Below are positions 1 through 5,410 of a stretch of 26,411 bases of DNA, in pieces (within the stretch, counting starts at the first letter, position 1; the number at the start of each line of letters is the position of its first letter). A program made the translations under genes and the position numbers. Source of the stretch: JALZAI01 sp038212215 (GTDB taxonomy: Bacteria > Actinomycetota > Actinomycetes > Mycobacteriales > Jatrophihabitantaceae). The notes beneath the pieces are model-generated. The model worked only from the letters and a program-made list of their open reading frames with translations, was not told the origin of the DNA and did no database searches. The stretch spans positions 1 to 26,411 of the forward strand of contig JBBQUT010000047.1 in the NCBI GenBank assembly GCA_038212215.1, given 5' to 3'.

Positions 1-170
1 TCGGCGGGGACCCAACTGACTGAGTCCACGGGTTCGTCACGGAATGGGCTGACGGTTGAGATCAGTTCCCGGACTGCGTTGAGTCGCTCCACCGTCTTGG
101 GCACCGAACCCTCTCCTTCGAGCCAGCTGATCAGGTGCGCGGAGAGTGCATCTGGTACCTGCTCGCTCAC
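1..170 (-). CDS. Hypothetical protein, N-terminal part (runs off left edge)
   Basis: Only the first 56 codons are inside the window. The GTG start at 170 is chosen because a ribosome site (GAGGTGG) lies just upstream. The visible part is acidic and helical, beginning V/M-SEQVPDALSAHL, with a possible amphipathic helix around residues 10-42. No family is recognised. It is the most downstream member seen of the left minus-strand gene chain. A small upstream frame ends in TGA overlapping this GTG, so it may be translationally coupled. The helical N-terminus resembles many phage or mobile-element small proteins, but this is impression, not homology. Confidence 0.6.
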   Translation of the reverse strand, partial: MSEQVPDALSAHLISWLEGEGSVPKTVERLNAVRELISTVSPFRDEPVDSVSWVPA

Positions 171-251
171 GCCGCCACCTCGCGCATTCCGGTTTTGGGC
201 AGGGCACGGCGTGCGGCCCTGGTTGCTGATGCCACGGGCTGGACGGTGCGC

Positions 252-287
252 AGTGGACGCAGCATGGGTAGTGGACGCAGCATGGGT
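252..287. repeat. Two perfect tandem copies of an 18-bp unit
   Basis: The unit AGTGGACGCAGCATGGGT occurs twice back to back in the 123-bp gap between the genes at 1-170 and 294-461. On the minus strand it is in frame with a tiny open frame (167-283, 38 codons) whose start region then reads MLRPLP-MLRPLR, so the copy also duplicates an ATG. That tiny frame ends with a GTGA overlap onto the gene at 170 but has no clear ribosome site, so it is not called as a gene. A longer Cys-rich frame (37-297) begins with an ATGA overlap but collides with the better-supported gene at 170. Confidence 0.85.
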
Positions 288-293
288 GGGTGG

Positions 294-461
294 TCATGGC
301 TGATCCATTCCGATGAGCTGCCGGGCTTCGGGTGTGAGCGCGTCAAGTGCGGCGCGGAGCGGGTTGCTTATCCCGAGCCGCCGGTGGTCCTCGGCGGCCT
401 CGACTACGGCACGGATGCTGGCGCGTGCTTCGACTGCTAGGTGGACGTTGTTGTCGCTCAT
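294..461 (-). CDS. Small hypothetical protein (55 aa)
   Basis: A short acidic, helical protein beginning MSDNNVHLAVEARAS. No known domain is recognised. The ATG at 461 overlaps the stop of the WhiB-like gene by 4 bp (ATGA), which fixes the start and implies translation coupled to the upstream gene. It is predicted cytoplasmic, with no membrane segment or cysteines. In position it is the gene after the WhiB-like regulator, so it could be a partner, but nothing in the sequence shows that. Confidence 0.6.
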   Translation of the reverse strand: MSDNNVHLAVEARASIRAVVEAAEDHRRLGISNPLRAALDALTPEARQLIGMDQP

Positions 462-1075
462 GCGCTGATCGTTTTCCCGCCGAGCCGGTTGCGGATCGCC
501 CTGCGCTGCCGTGATGTCTGCCCGCCCCACAGCCCGTGGACGTCGTTCCGTTGGATGGCGTCGCGGAGGCATGCAACCCGGACTGGGCATTCCTGGCAGG
601 TGCGTACGGCGGACGCCAGGTGCCGCTCCCCCACTTTGGCGTACCAGTCTTCGGGGTCGCCGCTGGCGCAGGCGGCTTGCTTCCGCCAGTCCGGGTCGTC
701 TGGTGTGGCAAGGAGTTGGGCGATGAGCCCGAGCTTGGCGAGGGCCGGGCTGTTCTTCCGGCTGCGGTCGTAGCAGCGCCGGTCGTAGCAGCGGGAGCAC
801 ATGCCCCGCGCGTAGTGGATGACCGGCTGCCGGCAGCCGGGGCAGGTGATGGTCTGGACGGCTAGTTGCCCGCTAGGGGTGCGCCTCCGTCGGCGAGCCG
901 GACGGGCTGTAGTCCTCGTAGCCGTGGTGCGTAGCGGCTTGGGCGGGATCGGATGGTGCACGTCGAGGTCGCCGGCCCTCTGGTGGCGCGAGTAGCAGCC
1001 CGGGCAGAGCCCGCGGGCCTTGGCCGGCTTGGTCTCGCCGCAGGATCGGCAGTCACGCCTGGTTGCGATGCTCAC
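458..1075 (-). CDS. WhiB-like [4Fe-4S] regulator with two N-terminal zinc ribbons
   Basis: This is a 205-residue protein with an unusual layout. Residues 9-27 and 78-96 each carry a CxxC-11-CxxC treble (C9, C12, C24, C27 and C78, C81, C93, C96), the second parts reading GLCPGCYSR and GMCSRCYDR. Residues about 130-190 form a WhiB domain with the four iron-sulfur cysteines (C136, C160, C163, C169), the CxxCxxxxxC spacing and the GLWGG turn. WhiB proteins bind the sigma-A factor and tune transcription in actinobacteria and their phages. Canonical members are about 80-130 aa, so this one is extended. An Arg-rich linker (about 58-66) may contact DNA. The GTG start at 1075 overlaps the upstream stop (GTGA). 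A 15-bp tandem duplication at 765-793 doubles the peptide RCYDR. Confidence 0.85.
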   Translation of the reverse strand: MSIATRRDCRSCGETKPAKARGLCPGCYSRHQRAGDLDVHHPIPPKPLRTTATRTTARPARRRRRTPSGQLAVQTITCPGCRQPVIHYARGMCSRCYDRRCYDRSRKNSPALAKLGLIAQLLATPDDPDWRKQAACASGDPEDWYAKVGERHLASAVRTCQECPVRVACLRDAIQRNDVHGLWGGQTSRQRRAIRNRLGGKTISA

Positions 1076-1578
1076 GTTCGGTCCCCTCTCTCGGTCTCGC
1101 GCATTGGTCGCAGCCGGATGACTGCGCCGGGGTGTGGCATCGCGTCCCGGTCTTCGCCGGGAAACACTTTGGCCACCCGCTCGTACAAGACGACGCGGGC
1201 GTCGTCTTCCCACACGCCTGAATCTGTGAGCGCGTCTTCCGTGCTTCTCAACAGCTTGGAAATGTCTGGTGTGCGGTCGGGCCAGGTGCGGCGTCGCTTG
1301 GGCGCGGACTGCGGCTTCGGCATGGTGAACACCATCGAGGCGATGACCGGGCCGGCGATGTGCCCGCCGACGTCGAGCGCGGCAGCCTTGACGGCTTCCC
1401 GCCATGGCTTGACGGCCTTCGACGATTCGACCATGACGCCGCGCCCGAGGTGGCGCTTACTTCCTTGCGGAGCAGCCCGACCGTGGACGGTGATGACGAT
1501 GTCCCAAAGCGGGGCGGTGGTCATGCCAGCTTCCCCACCAGGTCCGACCACCGCCCCGCCGTCTGTGTGGCCGCTCAT
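1072..1578 (-). CDS. RusA-like Holliday junction resolvase
   Basis: RusA-type endonucleases are dimeric, metal-dependent enzymes of phages and prophages that cut four-way DNA junctions. The marks are an early beta-hairpin with the basic motif PQGSKR, a TPDISKLLRSTEDAL segment typical of the family's conserved Asp/Lys region, and the paired acidic DD in WEDDARVVL. Two starts are possible. ATG 1578 overlaps the upstream stop (TGATG) and has GGAGG 9 nt before it. ATG 1524 has GGGGAAG before it and gives 150 aa, closer to the usual 120-150. The longer form is listed because it fits the overlap pattern of this chain. The extra 18 residues are Gly-rich and may not be translated. Confidence 0.85.
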   Translation of the reverse strand: MSGHTDGGAVVGPGGEAGMTTAPLWDIVITVHGRAAPQGSKRHLGRGVMVESSKAVKPWREAVKAAALDVGGHIAGPVIASMVFTMPKPQSAPKRRRTWPDRTPDISKLLRSTEDALTDSGVWEDDARVVLYERVAKVFPGEDRDAMPHPGAVIRLRPMRETERGDRT

Positions 1579-1832
1579 CACGGCATCCCTCCGAGCGCGG
1601 CGAGCATGTCGTACCTGCCGGCTGCCAGCTGGTCGTACAGGTCGACCGTGAGTGGCATGGCGTGGATGCTGTTGCAGCCGTCGCGGCAGACCCACTCGAA
1701 AGTCCAGCCGTCTGGGGTGGCGTGGATCTGGCTGTCGTCCTCGCGGATCAGCACGCCCGCCGGGATGGTCGGGCACGGCGTCCGCAGATTGACGCTGCGC
1801 GGTGCGGTGCGATTCGGGCGGCGGTTCAGCAT
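1578..1832 (-). CDS. Small Cys-containing protein, paralogue of the 2504-2719 product
   Basis: An 84-aa protein whose second half contains a tryptophan/cysteine pattern, PDGW-x3-W-x-C-x3-C-x3-HA-x-PL, followed by a Leu-rich helix and a terminal L-x-GMP. The same pattern recurs in the gene at 2504-2719, so the two are paralogues within one chain. The paired cysteines and the His suggest a small metal-binding or disulfide fold. Function is unknown. The ATG at 1832 has GGGGGA upstream and overlaps the preceding stop by 7 bp. An earlier in-frame ATG would overlap the upstream gene far more. Confidence 0.65.
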   Translation of the reverse strand: MLNRRPNRTAPRSVNLRTPCPTIPAGVLIREDDSQIHATPDGWTFEWVCRDGCNSIHAMPLTVDLYDQLAAGRYDMLAALGGMP

Positions 1833-2032
1833 GAGTCCCCCGCCTTCGCAGTGAGCTTCCGCGCCGCGGTCCGGCTCTCCCGGCATCGCCGCTGGCAGAG
1901 CCGGGCGAGTCGGTGCTCACCGAGCCGGGTGCTGTCTGCGGCCATTGCGGCATAGCCGTTGGCGCTGCGGATCAGGGTGACGGCGGTCAGGTAGGCGAGC
2001 TCGTCGGGGCTGATCGGTGCGGTGTTCACCAT
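1826..2032 (-). CDS. Small hypothetical protein (68 aa)
   Basis: An Ala/Arg-rich protein with an N-terminal helix (SPDELAYLTAVTLIRSANGY) and a basic second half with two cysteines (CQRRC) near residue 47. No family is recognised. The start at 2032 overlaps the upstream stop by 7 bp. The acidic N-half and basic C-half would suit a nucleic-acid or protein adaptor, but this is inference only. Confidence 0.55.
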   Translation of the reverse strand: MVNTAPISPDELAYLTAVTLIRSANGYAAMAADSTRLGEHRLARLCQRRCRESRTAARKLTAKAGDSC

Positions 2033-2232
2033 GCCGCCCCGCCCCCCGCGACCCGCTCGTCAATGTCGCGCCCGTCGTCCATCAGGTCGACGCCGGCGCG
2101 GTCGAGTGCTTGGTCTTCGGATTCCTGCTGCTCGTGGACCCGCTGGCCGGGGCAGCCGAGAAGGTAGCGCTCGGCGTCTTGGCCTTGCAGGTTGAAGAAC
2201 GAAACGTCCTCGGCGCAGTAGCGGCAGCTCAT
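2026..2232 (-). CDS. Small Cys-rich, acidic protein (68 aa)
   Basis: Begins MSCRYCAEDVSFFN, giving a CxxC pair at residues 3 and 6, with a further Cys near residue 27 (LLGCPGQ). It then turns strongly acidic (EQQESEDQALDRAGVDLMDDGRD split across the C-half). The N-terminal CxxC could bind metal. The ATG overlaps the upstream stop as ATGA. No homologue is recognised. Confidence 0.55.
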   Translation of the reverse strand: MSCRYCAEDVSFFNLQGQDAERYLLGCPGQRVHEQQESEDQALDRAGVDLMDDGRDIDERVAGGGAAW

Positions 2233-2507
2233 GATTCGGTTCCTCCCGGATCGCTGTGACGGTCCCCCCGCAAGGGCTCGTCGGCGCTTCCTGCGGGGGG
2301 ACCGGGCTCGGTGTGGCGTTCCTCGATCGCCGCGTACAGGTCGGGGGCGAGCAGTGCGACGGTGCCGAGCATCAGCGACATCCGCTCGCGGCTCATGCTG
2401 CGACGGCGCAGCGCCTGACGTTCGACGACGCCCTCTTCCCAGCCGGCGAAGCCGAGTTCGGCGAGCGCGCTGAACTGGCGGTCGGTGATCCTCGCGGAGA
2501 GTTTCAT
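2229..2507 (-). CDS. Small hypothetical protein (92 aa)
   Basis: Begins MKLSARITDRQFSALAELGF. The N-terminal third is likely helical, with a WEEG motif around residue 27. A central Arg/Met/Ser-rich stretch follows (RRRSMSRERMSLML), then a disordered Pro/Gly/Asp-rich tail. No known domain is recognised. The start at 2507 makes the ATGA overlap with the upstream gene. The middle basic helix might contact nucleic acid, but nothing more can be said. Confidence 0.55.
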   Translation of the reverse strand: MKLSARITDRQFSALAELGFAGWEEGVVERQALRRRSMSRERMSLMLGTVALLAPDLYAAIEERHTEPGPPAGSADEPLRGDRHSDPGGTES

Positions 2508-2719
2508 GCCGGCACCCCGCACAGCGCCTCGAAGACGCTGAATCCGCGCTCTTCGAGGGTGCCGAGCAGCAGTTCGTTGAGCGGTTCGGCGTGGACGTCG
2601 TGGCATGCGCCGCAGTGCCAGGCGATCATCCATCCGGCTGGGTGAGGCACGAGGGTGAGGTCCCGCCCGTCGACTTCGGTCTCTTGCTCGGTGCGGTCGC
2701 AGCGGTAGGGGATCGTCAT
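2504..2719 (-). CDS. Small Cys/His protein, paralogue of the 1578-1832 product
   Basis: A 71-aa protein starting MTIPYRCDRTEQETE. It shares with the 1578-1832 product the core P-x-GW-x3-W-x-C-x2-C-x3-HA-x-PL and a closing LCGVP/LGGMP tail. The CxxC...H arrangement suggests a small zinc-binding fold. The start is well supported: GAGGAG lies five bases before the ATG, and the ATG overlaps the upstream stop (ATGA). The unrelated N-terminal thirds suggest the conserved part is one C-terminal domain. Role unknown. Confidence 0.65.
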   Translation of the reverse strand: MTIPYRCDRTEQETEVDGRDLTLVPHPAGWMIAWHCGACHDVHAEPLNELLLGTLEERGFSVFEALCGVPA

Positions 2720-2829
2720 GAGGTCTCCTCGTGCAGGGCCTTCGCTTCGGTCCACAGGTCGCGCGGGTTCGCGCTGTCCGACGTGGCGAGCAGGTCGATG
2801 GCGGTGGCGCGGACATCAAAGTCGGTCAT
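2716..2829 (-). CDS. Very small hypothetical protein (37 aa)
   Basis: Sequence begins MTDFDVRATAIDLLATS and is acidic and helical. It is kept because it fits the overlap chain exactly: its ATG overlaps the upstream stop as ATGA, and its own stop overlaps the next ATG the same way. Codon third positions are GC-rich. No function can be assigned. Confidence 0.5.
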   Translation of the reverse strand: MTDFDVRATAIDLLATSDSANPRDLWTEAKALHEETS

Positions 2830-3260
2830 GAGATGCACTCCGGGTGGTTGGCGATGGCCTGCTGCAACGCGTCGAGTCCTTCGCTGACGCAGCGGTCGCA
2901 GATCCGGAGCGTCGTCGCCGGTGCGCGGTTCTGCGTGGCGAGTGGGCGTCCGCGTCGGGTGCAGCCGTTGCACCGCTCGGTGCCGGGCAGCCCGTTCAGT
3001 AGCGGCCATGCGGCGTCGTCGATGGCTTCGAGCAGGTCTTCTTCTTCATGCTCGTAGAAGTCGCTGCCTTCGCGCCACTGGCTGAGGGCGCGGGTGGCGT
3101 CGAGGAGGTCGACGAACAGCAGCTCCCGGTCTTCTTTGCCGAACTCACGGCCGATGAGCGCCCGCAGCTCCGCGTCGTGGAAGCTGCCGCCTTCGGAGAC
3201 CCGCTCGGCGTAGGCGATGAGCGCGTTGGCGGTGGTCTGGCTGTGGATGGTGGCGGTCAT
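2826..3260 (-). CDS. Hypothetical protein with C-terminal zinc ribbon (144 aa)
   Basis: The first 95 residues are acidic and helical, including an EHEEEDLLEAIDD run. The last third has two CxxC pairs, RCNGC near residue 98 and RICDRC near residue 124, separated by about 22 residues. This is a typical treble-clef or zinc-ribbon layout. The start MTATIHSQ at 3260 makes an ATGA overlap with the repeat protein upstream. The likely role is a small nucleic-acid or protein-binding factor of the mobile element. The family is not recognised. Confidence 0.65.
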   Translation of the reverse strand: MTATIHSQTTANALIAYAERVSEGGSFHDAELRALIGREFGKEDRELLFVDLLDATRALSQWREGSDFYEHEEEDLLEAIDDAAWPLLNGLPGTERCNGCTRRGRPLATQNRAPATTLRICDRCVSEGLDALQQAIANHPECIS

Positions 3261-4039
3261 GTCGCGGCCTCGACGAGTTGACCGAAGCCGTCGCAGCGGT
3301 AGGCGGTGTTCGCCTTGATGCCGCCCTCGCCGGCGTAGCCGACAGAAATGCGGTAGCGAGTGCCTTCCAACCAATGGATCAGGAGCGTGCCCTTATCCCC
3401 GGTGGTCGCGGTGCCGCGGTGCCCGGCGGTTGCGGTGCCGCCGTCCCCGGCGGTCGCCGTGCCGCGCTCCCCGGCGGTCGCGGTGCCGCAGGTCTCGGCG
3501 GTCGCGGTACCGCCGTCCCCGGCGGTCGCGGTGCCGCGATCCCCGGCGGTTGCGGTGCCGCGCTCCCCGGCGGTTGCGGTGCCGCCGTACCCGGCGGTTG
3601 CCGTGCCGCGCTCCCCGGCGGTCGCGGTGCCGCCGTACCCGGCGGTTGCGGTGCCGCAGTCCCCGGCGGTTCGTGTCGCGAAGGCCACCGGCTTGTCAGC
3701 GCAGCCATGCGCGTCGAGGAACGCCAGCGCACCGTCCTTCGGCCCGGAGAATGCAACGGAACCAGATGGCACCTTGACTTTCCTGCCGAGGTCGACGGCC
3801 GTGGCGGGGTCGACGGCGATAACCTGCCAGACCGCGTCGTCCTCTACGGACAGGAGTATCCCCGCACCAACGCCGTGTAGCAGGCCGTGTAGCCCACCGC
3901 CGCATTCCTTGGTCGGATCCCAGTCGGGGCATGAAACCGGGCCGGACTCCGGCCACTGGAAACCGCCGTAGCTCCGACGGTCCGCGTCGGAGGTGCGCAG
4001 CATGTACGCGACCTGGGCCTCGGTCGGGCTGGGGGTCAT
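3257..4039 (-). CDS. Octapeptide-repeat (GTATAGxx) protein, possible DUF7666 type
   Basis: A 260-aa protein in three parts. Residues about 1-125 are globular, with a CPDWDPTKECGGGLHG motif that could hold a metal or disulfide. Residues about 125-225 are some 12 copies of the 8-residue unit GTATAGxx, where xx varies (YG, ER, DR, DG, HR, TC). The last 40 residues are globular again and end near GQLVEAAT. Regular Gly/Thr/Ala units of this type usually build a beta-solenoid. Similar repeat proteins occur in actinophages and prophages and are mostly unstudied; the DUF7666 label is from memory and unverified. Start MTPSPTEAQ at 4039 overlaps the upstream stop (ATGA). One unit is degenerate (AETC in place of AGxx). 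Confidence 0.7.
   Translation of the reverse strand: MTPSPTEAQVAYMLRTSDADRRSYGGFQWPESGPVSCPDWDPTKECGGGLHGLLHGVGAGILLSVEDDAVWQVIAVDPATAVDLGRKVKVPSGSVAFSGPKDGALAFLDAHGCADKPVAFATRTAGDCGTATAGYGGTATAGERGTATAGYGGTATAGERGTATAGDRGTATAGDGGTATAETCGTATAGERGTATAGDGGTATAGHRGTATTGDKGTLLIHWLEGTRYRISVGYAGEGGIKANTAYRCDGFGQLVEAAT
3391..3678. repeat. 24-bp tandem repeat array encoding the octapeptides
   Basis: About 12 copies of a 24-bp unit with core GCGGTGCCG...CCCCGGCGGT, extremely GC-rich. Units differ mainly at the two codons for the variable residues, so the array is coding and under protein-level constraint rather than simple noise. Several opposite-strand open frames here are artefacts of the repeat's composition. 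The number of units is likely to vary by slippage. Confidence 0.9.
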
Positions 4040-4158
4040 GCCGCGGCCTCGACGTTCAGCCAGTCGGGGCATTCGACGCCGAGGGCGCAGAGCACGTCGT
4101 GCGCGGCGCGGAGGTCGTCGGTCAGGTGCTGTTCGGCGGTGGCGGTGGTGGCGTTCAT
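4036..4158 (-). CDS. Very small acidic protein (40 aa)
   Basis: Begins MNATTATAEQHLTDDLRAAHD and ends NVEAAA. It has two cysteines (VLCALGVEC) and a DW motif. Its TGA overlaps the ATG of the repeat protein (ATGA), and an AAGGGGA ribosome site precedes its own ATG. It appears to be the first gene of the long overlapping chain that runs left to the window edge. No family is recognised. Confidence 0.6.
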   Translation of the reverse strand: MNATTATAEQHLTDDLRAAHDVLCALGVECPDWLNVEAAA

Positions 4159-4200
4159 TCAGTGCGTCCCCTTTATCCTTGAGTTGGGCGTCCCTGCCTG

Positions 4201-4222
4201 CCCCCCGGCTGCCACCGGGGGG
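4201..4222 (-). terminator. GC hairpin between two minus-strand units
   Basis: A perfect 8-bp stem, CCCCCCGG / CCGGGGGG, with a CTGCCA loop, in the gap after the gene at 4233-4355 and before the ribosome site of 4158. There is no T-run, as is common for actinobacterial hairpin terminators. It may end the short HTH transcript or act as an attenuator for the left chain. Confidence 0.55.
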
Positions 4223-4232
4223 CGTCTTACGT

Positions 4233-4355
4233 TTAGGCGCGGCGGAGCGGTAGCCAGCGCCGGAATCGGCGGCACCAGCAGATCGAGCAGTCCGTCCCGC
4301 GACGCAGGTGCTCGTGCGCGTCGCGCGGGTGGGCGCACTTCCGGCAGTGGCTCAT
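4233..4355 (-). CDS. Tiny Cys/His zinc-binding protein (40 aa)
   Basis: Begins MSHCRKCAHPRDAHEHL and continues to an Arg-rich end. It has CxxC, two or three His, then CSICWC, so it could bind one or two zinc ions with a C-C-H-H-C-C set. Short proteins of this pattern are common in actinobacterial genomes, though uncharacterised. Its ATG overlaps the stop of the HTH gene (ATGA), so the two are co-translated. The C-terminal RRFRRWLPLRR is strongly basic and could bind nucleic acid. Confidence 0.65.
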   Translation of the reverse strand: MSHCRKCAHPRDAHEHLRRGTDCSICWCRRFRRWLPLRRA

Positions 4356-4561
4356 GCGGCGTTCTCTCCGGCGGCGGGGGTGTCCTGCTCGCCTGTGAGG
4401 AGTTCGACTGCGGAGCGGAGGAACCGGCGATGCCCGCCGGGGGTTCGGAAGTAGGGGAGTTTCCCTTCGTTGGCCCACCGGCTGACGGTCTTCGGGTCGA
4501 CCGCGAATCGGGCGGCCACCTCCCGGGGTGACATCGCTGCTGGCTGTTCTGGTGTCCGCAT
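4352..4561 (-). CDS. MerR/BldC-like excisionase-type HTH protein (69 aa)
   Basis: A single winged-helix HTH of the MerR/excisionase class. It shows SPREVAARFAVDPKTVSRWA (helix-turn-helix, residues about 11-30), then NEGKLPYFRTPGGHRRF (wing, residues 31-47), the hallmark of BldC and phage Xis-like proteins. Such proteins bind direct repeats as regulators or bend DNA for excision. It is divergent from an XRE-type repressor, with a recombinase remnant beyond it, which fits either an Xis or a Cro-like role. ATG 4561 has no ribosome site but lies 7 nt after a -10 box, so the mRNA is probably leaderless. Confidence 0.85.
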   Translation of the reverse strand: MRTPEQPAAMSPREVAARFAVDPKTVSRWANEGKLPYFRTPGGHRRFLRSAVELLTGEQDTPAAGENAA

Positions 4562-4597
4562 GGGTGGGACGCTAGTCCGGGAAAACCGGACGGGCAA
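4562..4597 (-). promoter_or_regulatory. Leaderless promoter with a palindromic operator as spacer
   Basis: Read on the minus strand: -35 TTGCCC (4592-4597), exactly 17 bp of spacer (4575-4591), -10 TAGCGT (4569-4574, fits TANNNT), then 7 nt to the ATG at 4561. The spacer is a perfect inverted repeat, GTCCGG-N5-CCGGAC. A dimeric repressor bound there would cover both promoter elements. The divergent repressor gene is the obvious candidate ligand. Confidence 0.65.
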
Positions 4598-4627
4598 TAG
4601 CCCCGACTTGATTATTTAGAGAAAATC

Positions 4628-4664
4628 TTGGCGGTAGCTCGGATTACGCCTATAACCTGTCGGT
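4628..4664 (+). promoter_or_regulatory. Probable leaderless promoter of the repressor gene
   Basis: TATAACCT at 4651-4658 supplies a -10 (TATAAC or, one step on, TAACCT) 6-8 nt before the ATG at 4665. A TTGGCG at 4628-4633 lies 17-19 bp upstream as a -35. There is no ribosome site. It is divergent from the HTH promoter, with about 100 bp between the two ATGs. Confidence 0.5.
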
Positions 4665-5099
4665 ATGTCCGATCTAGTCGCCTCCACGGAGCGCAACATC
4701 CGCGAGACCGCGAAGATGTTGGCCCGGATCAACAGCACGCCCGTGGCAGCCCTGACCGAGCTGCCCGGCGTCACCCGAACCGGCTGGTACGACCGGTGTA
4801 ACGGGAAGACACGGTTCGGCGCGGCCGAGCTGGCTGTCCTCGCCGACTTCTACAAGGTGCCGGTTCAGGTGTTCTTCGAAGGTCCGCAGACACTCATCGC
4901 CGTGCCGCTGCAACCACGCGACCAGCTGCGCCGTTCCACCGACCAGCCCAATGCGGCTACTGCGGACAGGCGAAGAAACAACTGGCCATCATGCCCCCCT
5001 AGCCGCGCGCGGAAGCTCTACGTGGGCGACGAACGGCGGCGGCAGACACGGCGGGAGGGCCGGCCGTTCACCTGTTCGGACCTGCGGCACGCAGCCTGA
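4665..5099 (+). CDS. XRE-type (Cro/CI-like) HTH repressor
   Basis: A 144-aa protein. Residues about 8-75 form a five-helix HTH, with recognition region LTELPGVTRTGWYDRCNGKTRF and a following LAVLADFYKVPVQVFFEG, the classic ending of XRE domains. The C-terminal half is Arg-rich, low in hydrophobics and probably disordered or DNA-contacting. No LexA-type protease motif is seen. It is placed divergent from the MerR/BldC-like gene and just upstream of a recombinase-like gene (stop, one base, ATG). That is the layout of a phage or ICE maintenance switch. The likely operator is the palindrome in the opposing promoter (inference). Confidence 0.75.
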   Translation: MSDLVASTERNIRETAKMLARINSTPVAALTELPGVTRTGWYDRCNGKTRFGAAELAVLADFYKVPVQVFFEGPQTLIAVPLQPRDQLRRSTDQPNAATADRRRNNWPSCPPSRARKLYVGDERRRQTRREGRPFTCSDLRHAA

Positions 5100-5100
5100 T

Positions 5101-5355
5101 ATGCCGAGACATTTCACCGTGACGCCACTGCCGGAGGTCTTGGCCGAGCACCTGGCCTGGCTGCGCCTACGCGGGATGCGCACCTCGACGTTGGCCAGCC
5201 GCCGGTACGCCATCAACCGACTGGCGCGCGCGCTGCCCGTCGACCTGCTCCAGGCGTCAGCAGATGACCTGGACCGGTGGCAGCGCAGCCTGCACCTGTC
5301 CGACGTGAGCCGCTCCAACGAGGTGGCGAACGTCGCCTGTTTCTACCAACCGTGA
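5101..5355 (+). pseudogene. Tyrosine recombinase-like N-terminal fragment, cut by the IS element
   Basis: The 84 residues, starting MPRHFTVTPLPEVLAEHLAW, match the SAM-like core-binding domain of tyrosine integrases: a basic helix, LRGMRTSTLASRRYAINRL, then DDLDRWQRSLHLS and a final NEVANVACFY. It stops a few codons into the IS left end. No catalytic domain (R...HxxR...Y) is found anywhere in the window. If the IS is removed between 5346 and 7321 the frame stays open into the gene at 7342-7512. That continuation does not look like an integrase, so the gene may have been degraded before the insertion. It is in tandem with the repressor. Confidence 0.65.
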
Positions 5356-5366
5356 GCGCGGGAGTG

Positions 5367-5386
5367 CTCCCGCCTTCAGGCGGGAG
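5367..5386. repeat. IS left-end hairpin
   Basis: CTCCCGCC-TTCA-GGCGGGAG, a perfect 8-bp stem with a TTCA tetraloop. An alternative overlapping stem (GCGGGAG-TG-CTCCCGC, 5358-5373) competes for the same arm. It is the probable TnpA binding hairpin at the left end. Confidence 0.75.
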
Positions 5387-5410
5387 GTGTGAGCGCGTCG
5401 CCCAGCAGCG

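Noticed and set aside
37..297. Minus-strand 86-aa Cys-rich frame beginning with an ATGA overlap
   Set aside because: It overlaps by more than 130 bp a better gene starting at 170 with a clear ribosome site, and its second half has poor codon bias. The start overlap may be chance.
3391..3678. Possible CRISPR array
   Set aside because: Units are 24 bp with no spacers of unique sequence, and they encode a regular peptide.
3278..3971. Two plus-strand frames of about 200 aa with Ala/Pro/Val repeats
   Set aside because: They are opposite-strand images of the 24-bp repeat array; the minus-strand gene fits the overlap chain.
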